A DNA stretch of 5,777 nt from Alphaproteobacteria bacterium (GTDB taxonomy: Bacteria > Pseudomonadota > Alphaproteobacteria > Rhizobiales > Aestuariivirgaceae): assembly GCA_024639035.1 (NCBI GenBank), contig JAHEJE010000191.1:1-5777 (forward strand). Reading direction: 5' to 3'. Below the pieces are notes generated by a model. That model did not search any database, was not told the origin of the DNA, and was given only the letters and a program-made list of their open reading frames with translations. Shown here piece after piece: positions 1-4,837 of the stretch. Within the stretch, counting starts at the first letter, position 1. Each line of letters starts with the position of its first letter. The translations under genes and the position numbers were made by a program.

Positions 1-137
1 ACAGAGCACTGCTGCCAGGTGGAGTTCGCCGTGAGGGTCTTTTCAGGGGCAATCCGGGACATCAGCACCGGTCGTGCCAATGTCTGTGATCGGGCGTTGC
101 GTGGAACCATGTCGCCGGGATGGTTGCTGTGGGCCAT
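1..137 (-). CDS. Possible 5' end of a divergent gene, truncated by the window edge
   Basis: The minus strand is open from an ATG at 137-135 to the left edge (about 45 codons), with further in-frame ATGs at 110-108 and 62-60. Roughly three quarters of the codons end in G or C, as in the confident genes here. Read from the innermost ATG the protein begins MSRIAPEKTLTANSTWQQ, which I do not recognise. In many alphaproteobacteria a gene such as ruvX is divergent from gatC, but the RuvX N-terminal pattern (GLDLGTKTIG) is not visible, so I do not assign it. No start has a clear Shine-Dalgarno sequence. A competing reading is the plus-strand frame open from 1 to the TAG at 172-174, which could be the tail of an upstream gene and has similar codon bias. 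The fragment is too short to settle which, if either, is real. Confidence 0.22.
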   Translation of the reverse strand, partial: MAHSNHPGDMVPRNARSQTLARPVLMSRIAPEKTLTANSTWQQCS

Positions 138-143
138 GCAGCG

Positions 144-172
144 GTTGCGGCAGGGGGTGTGCGGTGCTATCT
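144..172 (+). promoter_or_regulatory. Candidate housekeeping promoter for gatCA
   Basis: GTTGCG (144-149) and CTATCT (167-172) are separated by exactly 17 bases. This fits the alphaproteobacterial housekeeping pattern CTTGAC-N17-CTATAT (known from Sinorhizobium), with 3/6 matches in the -35 and 5/6 in the -10. Transcription would start near 179, giving a leader of about 28 bases before the gatC ATG at 207. The match is by eye; the weak -35 makes it only a candidate. Confidence 0.35.
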
Positions 173-195
173 AGCGCTCGATCCCAAGACGTTCT

Positions 196-199
196 GGAG
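196..199 (+). promoter_or_regulatory. Ribosome binding site that fixes the gatC start
   Basis: GGAG lies 7 bases before the ATG at 207. The same frame has an upstream ATG at 120 that would add 29 residues, but it has no such site, and the added residues do not resemble the start of any GatC. The site therefore supports 207. Confidence 0.6.
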
Positions 200-206
200 C
201 GAAATC

Positions 207-494
207 ATGTCCGTCGATCAGTCAACCGTGCGCCGGATTGCTCGGCTTGCCCGCATCAAGGTGAGCGACGAGGAAGTGCCCGCACTCGAAGGCGAGCTCA
301 ACGCCATCCTGAAGTGGATCGAAATGCTGAACGATGTCGATACCGGCAACATCGCGCCGCTCACCTCGGTCGTCGAAACCAGCATGAAAAAGCGCAACGA
401 TGCGGTGACCGACGGCGGTTATCCCGACGACGTGACCTTGAATGCGCCGGCCAGCGACGATCATTTCTTCGTGGTGCCAAAGGTGGTGGAGTAG
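207..494 (+). CDS. gatC: Glutamyl/aspartyl-tRNA amidotransferase subunit C
   Basis: GatC is the small subunit of the cytoplasmic GatCAB complex, which amidates Glu-tRNA(Gln) and/or Asp-tRNA(Asn). GatC wraps around GatA and GatB and stabilises them; it has no active site of its own. The 95-residue product has the normal family length. The family pattern is visible along its whole length: the N-terminal helix VRRIARLARIKV (about 8-19), ELNAILKWIEMLNDVDT (30-46), the proline of IAPLTSV (49-55), the RNDAVTDGG stretch (63-71) and the C-terminal FFVVPKVVE (87-95). It is the first gene of a tight operon: gatA starts 4 bases after its stop. The start at 207 is chosen from the GGAG at 196-199 and from alignment with known GatC N-termini. 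Codon use is GC-rich like its neighbours, and nothing looks broken. Confidence 0.95.
   Translation: MSVDQSTVRRIARLARIKVSDEEVPALEGELNAILKWIEMLNDVDTGNIAPLTSVVETSMKKRNDAVTDGGYPDDVTLNAPASDDHFFVVPKVVE
488..491 (+). promoter_or_regulatory. Ribosome binding site of gatA inside the end of gatC
   Basis: GGAG overlaps the last gatC codons and lies 7 bases before the ATG at 499. It selects 499 over an in-frame ATG at 442, which would add 19 unrelated residues. The placement suggests translational coupling of gatC and gatA. Confidence 0.6.
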
Positions 495-498
495 GGCG

Positions 499-1968
499 AT
501 GACGAACCTGACGGACCTGACCATCGCCGAAGCCCGCGCCGGACTTGCGGCCGGGGACTTCAGCGCCAGCGAACTGACCGAGGCCTATATCGAGGCCGTC
601 GAGGCGGCCAGGGTGCTCAATGCCTATGTCGTCGAGACGCCGGACATCGCCCGGCAGATGGCAAAGGCAAGCGATGAACGCATCGCAGCCGGCACGGCCG
701 GGCTGCTCGAAGGCATACCGCTCGGCATCAAGGATCTGTTCGCCACCAAGGGCGTGCATACCCAGGCCTGCAGCCACATCCTCGACGGCTTCAAGCCGCC
801 GTACAACGCAACGGTGACGCAGAACCTGTTCGATGACGGCGCGGTGATGCTGGGCAAGCTCAACATGGACGAATTCGCCATGGGCTCGTCCAACGAGACC
901 TCATACTACGGCAATGTCATCAATCCCTGGCGGCGCAGCAACTCCAATGCGGCATTGGTGCCGGGCGGCTCGTCCGGCGGTTCGGCGAGCGCCGTTTGCG
1001 CCCACATTTGCGCCGGCGCCACGGCGACCGACACCGGCGGATCGATCCGCCAGCCGGCGGCGTTCACCGGCACCGTGGGTATCAAGCCGACCTATGGCCG
1101 GGTGTCGCGCTGGGGGGTTGTCGCCTTTGCCTCTTCGCTCGATCAGGCCGGGCCGATCGCACGCGACGTGCGCGACAGTGCCATCCTTTTGCAATCGATG
1201 GCCAGTGTCGATGCCAAGGACACCACGTCAGTCGATGTTCCGGTGCCGGACTATGAGGCGGCCCTGAACGGCGATGTGCGCGGGCTGCGGGTCGGCATTC
1301 CGGCAGAATATCAGGTAGACGGCATGCCGCAGGATATCGCCCGGCTGTGGCAGCAGGGCGCGGCGTGGCTGAAAGCCCGCGGCGCGGAAATTGTCGAGGT
1401 GTCGCTGCCGCACACCAAGTATGCGCTTCCGGCCTATTACATCGTTGCGCCTGCCGAGGCATCGTCCAACCTGGCCCGATACGATGGCGTGCGCTACGGC
1501 CTGCGGGTCGATGGCAACGATATCATCGACATGTACGAGAACACCCGCGCGGCCGGTTTCGGCAAGGAAGTCAAGCGCCGCATCATGATCGGCACCTATG
1601 TGCTGTCGGCCGGGTACTACGATGCCTACTACGTCAAGGCGCAGAAGATCCGTTCACTGATCAAACGCGATTTCGATGAAGCCTGGAACAAGGTCGATGT
1701 CATGTTGACGCCGGCAACCCCGTCGCCGGCCTTTGCGCCGGGCGAGATCACCGATCCGGTGCAGATGTATCTCAACGACATCTTTACCGTCACGGTCAAC
1801 ATGGCCGGCCTGCCTGGTATTGCCGTGCCGGCCGGGCTTTCCGAGGAGGGCCTGCCGCTCGCCCTGCAGCTGATCGGCAAACCGTTCGATGAGGAAACCC
1901 TGTTCCGCACCGCGCATGTGATGGAACAGGATGCCGGGTTCACCGCCCGCCCGGACCGGTGGTGGTAG
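499..1968 (+). CDS. gatA: Glutamyl/aspartyl-tRNA amidotransferase subunit A
   Basis: GatA is the glutaminase subunit of GatCAB. It hydrolyses glutamine and passes ammonia through a channel to GatB, where the mischarged tRNA is amidated. The 489-residue product is full length for the family and belongs to the amidase-signature superfamily. The Lys-cisSer-Ser catalytic triad is intact: K78 in GIPLGIKDLFATKG, S158 in PGGSSGGSA and S182 in DTGGSIRQPA. Downstream are the typical KPTYGRVSRWGVVAFASSLDQ block (196-216), EASSNLARYDGVRYG (320-334), and LNDIFTVTVNMAGLPGIAVPAG (425-446), where D427 probably matches the glutamine-binding aspartate of characterised GatA. The protein ends in the usual aromatic WW. 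The gene follows gatC by 4 bases. gatB is not downstream in this window, so the third subunit must be encoded elsewhere. The triad and the GatA-specific blocks separate it from generic amidases. Confidence 0.97.
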   Translation: MTNLTDLTIAEARAGLAAGDFSASELTEAYIEAVEAARVLNAYVVETPDIARQMAKASDERIAAGTAGLLEGIPLGIKDLFATKGVHTQACSHILDGFKPPYNATVTQNLFDDGAVMLGKLNMDEFAMGSSNETSYYGNVINPWRRSNSNAALVPGGSSGGSASAVCAHICAGATATDTGGSIRQPAAFTGTVGIKPTYGRVSRWGVVAFASSLDQAGPIARDVRDSAILLQSMASVDAKDTTSVDVPVPDYEAALNGDVRGLRVGIPAEYQVDGMPQDIARLWQQGAAWLKARGAEIVEVSLPHTKYALPAYYIVAPAEASSNLARYDGVRYGLRVDGNDIIDMYENTRAAGFGKEVKRRIMIGTYVLSAGYYDAYYVKAQKIRSLIKRDFDEAWNKVDVMLTPATPSPAFAPGEITDPVQMYLNDIFTVTVNMAGLPGIAVPAGLSEEGLPLALQLIGKPFDEETLFRTAHVMEQDAGFTARPDRWW

Positions 1969-1981
1969 CCGGGCGCGCGAG

Positions 1982-2218
1982 ATGGGCGAACACGACCGCG
2001 GCACCCGAACCCTGTACCGTATGCTGCGGCGGGTGGTTCAGGGGTTTGTCGTGTTCCTGCTGTTCATCGTCAGCGTGGTGGCGTGGCGCAAGCTGATCGT
2101 CGAGGGCCGCAGCGTGATGTCGCTGGAATATGGCGAATACGTTTCGCTGGGCATTCTGCTGGCGATTGCCGCCGGGTTGTGGGTGTTTGCCGCACGCATT
2201 CATCGTGAACTGCGTTAG
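1982..2218 (+). CDS. Small two-helix inner-membrane protein, function unknown
   Basis: I do not recognise this 78-residue protein. A basic N-terminus (RGTRTLYRMLRR, 7-18) precedes a first membrane segment at about 19-35 (GFVVFLLFIVSVVAW). A short loop (RKLIVEGRSVMSLEYGEY) follows, then a second membrane segment at about 53-71 (YVSLGILLAIAAGLWVFAA) and a basic tail RIHRELR. By the positive-inside rule both ends should face the cytoplasm. Codons end strongly in G or C, as in gatA, which supports a real gene. It starts 13 bases after the gatA stop and probably shares that transcript. The ATG at 1982 is preferred because an in-frame ATG at 1931 would overlap gatA and add a proline- and glycine-rich stretch with no membrane character. 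The Shine-Dalgarno sequence is weak (GCGAG directly before the ATG), so translation may depend on gatA. Its stop overlaps the convergent peptidase stop. Confidence 0.7.
   Translation: MGEHDRGTRTLYRMLRRVVQGFVVFLLFIVSVVAWRKLIVEGRSVMSLEYGEYVSLGILLAIAAGLWVFAARIHRELR
2215..2218. other. Overlapping stop codons of convergent genes
   Basis: The plus-strand TAG (2216-2218) of the small membrane protein gene and the minus-strand TAA (2217-2215) of the M48 gene overlap within the bases TTAG. There is no intergenic space and I see no GC-rich hairpin with a T-run at the junction for either strand. Transcripts from the two sides probably run into each other or end by a factor-dependent mechanism. Confidence 0.85.
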
Positions 2219-3297
2219 CTGCAAATCCGCTTGATTGCCTGCCATTCGGCCGCCGAGACGACCGGGCGGGCCTGACCGGGGGCCATCGGCTTGAAGTACT
2301 CGACCCGTTCGCGCGACAGTGGGTGTGTCGACAGCATGTCGGTGAGGCCGTCGAGGGTCTTGCTGGCGCCTTCGCCGCTCTTCTTCGACAGTTTCTCAAA
2401 GAACTGCCGCAGGCCCTTGGGGTCGATGTCGCCGCGTTCCATCAGCTCCAGGGCATAGTCATCGGCCTGTTCCTCGGCGCTGCGGGTATAGCGAAGGATG
2501 GCGAAAATGCCGGCCAGGCTTCCCAACTGGTCGCCGCCGCCGCCGCCGGTGGCGATGCTCAGCACCAGTTGAATACCGACCACCCGGACCAGTTGGGCCT
2601 CAGGATGGCGATGCTCGACGTGGCCGAGTTCATGGGCCAGCACGCCGGCCAATTCTTCAGGGCTGTCGGCTTGCCTGATGAGCGCGCCGGTCATCACCAC
2701 GCGGCCGGCCGGCATGGCAAAGGCGTTGATGATCGGCATGTCGTAGACGCGCAGCGAAAACTCAACCGGCTCGTCGGCGGCCGCGGCTACGCGCGAGGCC
2801 AGGCGCGACAGGGCCTGCTTGCCGGCCGGGTTGTGGCATCTCTTGGTATCCTTGAGCAGCGAACGTTCGGTCTGGTCGGCCAGTCGTTCGCGCCAACTCA
2901 GCGGCAGCTGGTCGGACAGCAATTGCGGCGCCAGGTTGAGAATGGCGTAGCCGATGATGACCACACAGGCGAGACTGCCGACGGCAAATCCGGCGAACCT
3001 CAGCGCCCGCCTCAAGACCGGGCTTGCCTTGAGCTGGGGCGCGCGGTTGAGGATGTAGGTCTGCGCCGGGCCCGGCGGCACGATCAGCCGGGCCGACTTC
3101 TCCGATGAATGGCTGAGCCGCAAAGGGTGTCCCTCTTGCGGGCGTTCAATTGCGGTCAGTCCGGAAAACGGCCATTGCAGTATCGTGTTTGCGCTGTCGT
3201 GCTCGATCAGCAGGCCCGAGGCGGAAAACCTGACCCGCACCTGGTGCGATGCCGCCGTGCGACCATCGAAATACTGAGCGCCGAAGGGATTGGCCAT
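2215..3297 (-). CDS. Membrane-anchored M48 family zinc metallopeptidase
   Basis: A 360-residue protein of peptidase family M48, which includes HtpX, BepA (YfgC) and LoiP. The HExxH motif is H222-E-L-G-H226, so H222 and H226 are zinc ligands and E223 the catalytic base. The third ligand is probably E275 in SAEEQADDYALELM. Other family marks are NAFAMPAGRVVMTGAL (191-206) and STHPLSRERVEYF (323-335). Residues 1-95 form a beta-rich N-terminal domain beginning AQYFDGRTA that commonly precedes M48 domains in proteobacterial homologues. One clear membrane helix follows (about 101-124), after basic RRALR. This predicts a cytoplasmic N-domain and a periplasmic protease domain; there is no cleavable signal peptide. 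I see no TPR domain after the protease, unlike BepA. It lies 18 bases downstream of the DUF898 gene and is almost certainly co-transcribed with it. No strong Shine-Dalgarno is present at the ATG, so translational coupling is possible. Family and catalytic competence are clear; substrate is unknown. Confidence 0.92.
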   Translation of the reverse strand: MANPFGAQYFDGRTAASHQVRVRFSASGLLIEHDSANTILQWPFSGLTAIERPQEGHPLRLSHSSEKSARLIVPPGPAQTYILNRAPQLKASPVLRRALRFAGFAVGSLACVVIIGYAILNLAPQLLSDQLPLSWRERLADQTERSLLKDTKRCHNPAGKQALSRLASRVAAAADEPVEFSLRVYDMPIINAFAMPAGRVVMTGALIRQADSPEELAGVLAHELGHVEHRHPEAQLVRVVGIQLVLSIATGGGGGDQLGSLAGIFAILRYTRSAEEQADDYALELMERGDIDPKGLRQFFEKLSKKSGEGASKTLDGLTDMLSTHPLSRERVEYFKPMAPGQARPVVSAAEWQAIKRICS

Positions 3298-3315
3298 GAT
3301 GCAGGGGTCCCGATC

Positions 3316-4470
3316 CTAGAACCCATCGACATCGAAGGCATCGAGCAGTCCTTCGCCGCGCTTGTCGAGCGTTGCGGTCGATTGCTGGATGGCGGCGATG
3401 TCGACCGTGCCGATGACGCTGAGCCGGTCGGCCATGTAACGGGCCATGCGCTGGACGACATAGGGCTGGCCAATACCGAGCGTGAACAACAGGATAAACA
3501 TGTTGCCCAGCCATAACGTGACCAATGATGCGGCGGTCGCGTTGAGCTTGAACTGGGCGTTGTCGAACTTGGTGTATTCGGCAAAAAGCACCATTTCGCG
3601 CGCCGTATAGAGGGTCCACAGCAGGGCGTAAGCGATGATGAAAATGAACACAATCGCAAATATCGATAAAACCTGTGCGGCCTCGCCAGCAGATGACTCT
3701 TCAGATTTCGGCCGGTCCGGATCGAAGGCGGAAATGTCCTGAAGTGCATCGACACTAAGGCCGGATATGGAGAAAACCACCAAACCTAGCAGCAGCAGAA
3801 CGAACGGTGTTGCCAGCCAGCACAGGGCATAGCGCGCATATAACGGCCCGGCGACGCCGGAGAAACGAAACGGGGTTTCGCCGAACTTCATGTCGCCAAT
3901 CAGCCGTTCCTGAATGTTGAGGTTCATCGCCGGCGTCGACCATCCCAGGGTGATGCCGCGTAAAAGCATCGCTCCGAAATACAACATGCTGAACGAGGTT
4001 GACGATCCGGTGAGTGTTCCACGGATGCCGCGCCAAAGCGTGCGCGACAAGCGATAACGGCGGGCGCGGTAGATCGCCATGCCCCAGAGCAGGAAACCGA
4101 GCAACAGGAAGACGAGCTGGCCGAGAATCGTCAGCACATGCTCAGGGCCAAAAATGAACTGGAGCGCCAGGATGCCGCTAACAAACGGAAGGATGAGCGC
4201 TCCCAGAATGATCAAGGCGCCGAGGAACAGCTCTCCGCCTGTGCCGGTGTACTCAAGGGGCTCGCCATTGACCCTGACCGACGACCAGACGTGGCGGCGG
4301 ACATTTGTCTTGGCCCAGAACCGGTAGATCGACAGGGTGACCACGCCGAGCAGGAAATTCTTGATCGAAAGCCACAGCAAACCGGGGCGATCGACATACT
4401 CGATCGTCACCTGGCTTGCCGAGCCACGGGGTGCCGATGCGGCACCAAATCCAGCTTGTCCGAACGCCAT
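3316..4470 (-). CDS. DUF898 (YjgN) family multi-pass inner-membrane protein
   Basis: This 384-residue protein belongs to the DUF898 family, whose E. coli member is YjgN; no biochemical function is established. Seven membrane segments are visible at about 30-48, 81-106, 112-135, 158-176, 213-238, 268-290 and 312-335. Family signatures are GVVTLSIYRFWAKTNVRRHV (42-61) and VNGEPLEYTGTGGELFLG (67-84). Two more are GITLGWSTPAMNLNIQERL (172-190) with KFGETPFRF (195-203), and FTLGIGQPYVVQRMARYMADRL (329-350). These three blocks look like copies of one unit. A hydrophilic acidic stretch at 245-265 (SAFDPDRPKSEESSAGEAA) separates helices five and six. The first 25 residues are a small, glycine/alanine-rich tail and the C-terminus is soluble. 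The ATG at 4470 is the only reasonable start; AAGG at 4485-4482 lies 11 bases upstream, a rather long spacing. The M48 peptidase follows after 18 bases, a pairing that I know recurs in alphaproteobacteria and suggests a joint role at the membrane. Confidence 0.9.
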   Translation of the reverse strand: MAFGQAGFGAASAPRGSASQVTIEYVDRPGLLWLSIKNFLLGVVTLSIYRFWAKTNVRRHVWSSVRVNGEPLEYTGTGGELFLGALIILGALILPFVSGILALQFIFGPEHVLTILGQLVFLLLGFLLWGMAIYRARRYRLSRTLWRGIRGTLTGSSTSFSMLYFGAMLLRGITLGWSTPAMNLNIQERLIGDMKFGETPFRFSGVAGPLYARYALCWLATPFVLLLLGLVVFSISGLSVDALQDISAFDPDRPKSEESSAGEAAQVLSIFAIVFIFIIAYALLWTLYTAREMVLFAEYTKFDNAQFKLNATAASLVTLWLGNMFILLFTLGIGQPYVVQRMARYMADRLSVIGTVDIAAIQQSTATLDKRGEGLLDAFDVDGF

Positions 4471-4516
4471 GCTAAGCGGAACCTTACCTTAAGAATCGTG
4501 CGGCAAGGCTGCCATA

Positions 4517-4530
4517 GCTGGCCGACAAGT
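4517..4530. repeat. Short perfect inverted repeat upstream of the DUF898 operon
   Basis: AAGTG and CACTT are separated by CACA, 47 to 60 bases upstream of the DUF898 start. The arms are only 5 bases, so chance is quite possible. Its position would suit an operator for the minus-strand operon. Confidence 0.3.
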
Positions 4531-4614
4531 GCACACACTTCTTTGCCGTGAAGGCTATCGGCGAAATTCGTTGCAAATTAGTCACAAGGGATACATTTCT
4601 GCCATATCTCCGGC

Positions 4615-4635
4615 ATGGGAGCTTGATGTTCCCAT
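4615..4635. repeat. Inverted repeat ATGGGA-N9-TCCCAT, possible operator
   Basis: Two perfect 6-base arms (4615-4620 and 4630-4635) flank 9 bases that contain CTTGAT, the -35-like hexamer of the candidate ilvD promoter. A dimeric regulator bound here would cover that element. The repeat is followed by TTTT within the arm end and beyond, but no plus-strand gene lies upstream, so a terminator makes little sense. Confidence 0.35.
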
Positions 4636-4650
4636 TTTCCGCCTCAATAG
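4622..4650 (+). promoter_or_regulatory. Candidate promoter for ilvD
   Basis: CTTGAT (4622-4627) and CAATAG (4645-4650) are 17 bases apart, matching 5/6 and 4/6 of the alphaproteobacterial pattern CTTGAC-N17-CTATAT. Transcription would start near 4657 and leave a leader of about 180 bases. An alternative lies closer to the gene: TTAAGA (4767-4772) and GATAAA (4791-4796), 18 bases apart, a weaker match to the general sigma-70 pattern. Neither is proven. Confidence 0.33.
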
Positions 4651-4837
4651 CCATGCAACAGTACGGTGCGCGTGCTGGTGGGCGGAATTCGGGGAAACCA
4701 GCGACTGCATTGTTCGTGAGTATGGGGTGCATCCGTTTCGCAGCGGCTGAGCGTGCGGGACTGATTTTAAGACATTTTCAGGCGCTGACCGATAAATTCG
4801 AAGGCCGGACGGAACCAGAAGAGGACTGCAGGTCTAT

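Larger units (their letters stand above)
4471..4837. other. Divergent intergenic region between the DUF898 operon and ilvD
   Basis: This 367-base stretch is visibly richer in A and T than the genes around it and should hold the promoters of both flanking units. It contains a short inverted repeat AAGTG-CACA-CACTT (4517-4530), a second one around 4615-4635, and candidate promoters for ilvD. A stem GCTGGT (4674-4679) with ACCAGC (4697-4702) lies in the presumed ilvD leader, but no T-run follows, so it is not an intrinsic terminator. The readable frames here (for example plus strand 4548 or 4626 to 4850) have mixed third positions and no family resemblance, so I do not call a gene. I found no tRNA, riboswitch or branched-chain leader peptide. 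Confidence 0.75.

Noticed and set aside
120..206. N-terminal extension of GatC from the ATG at 120
   Set aside because: The added 29 residues match nothing in GatC, and the ATG at 207 has a well-spaced GGAG. The extension would also cover the candidate promoter.
442..498. N-terminal extension of GatA from the ATG at 442
   Set aside because: It lies inside gatC in another frame; the ATG at 499 has a good ribosome binding site and gives the usual N-terminus.
2323..3108. Long plus-strand open frame (261 codons) opposite the M48 gene
   Set aside because: It is antisense to a clear M48 peptidase with intact motifs, and its protein is low-complexity in Gly, Gln, Ala and Arg. It is a by-product of high GC content.
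4622..4638. Heat-shock (sigma-32) promoter from CTTGAT and CCCATTT
   Set aside because: The two elements are only 3 bases apart, far too close for a -35/-10 pair.
4615..4638. Intrinsic terminator from the ATGGGA/TCCCAT hairpin and T-run
   Set aside because: The stem is only 6 base pairs, half of them A-T, the T-run is 4 bases, and no plus-strand gene upstream needs terminating.
4484..4732. Minus-strand 82-residue frame in the intergenic region
   Set aside because: Third positions are not GC-biased, there are no domains or membrane segments, and it covers probable promoter sequence.
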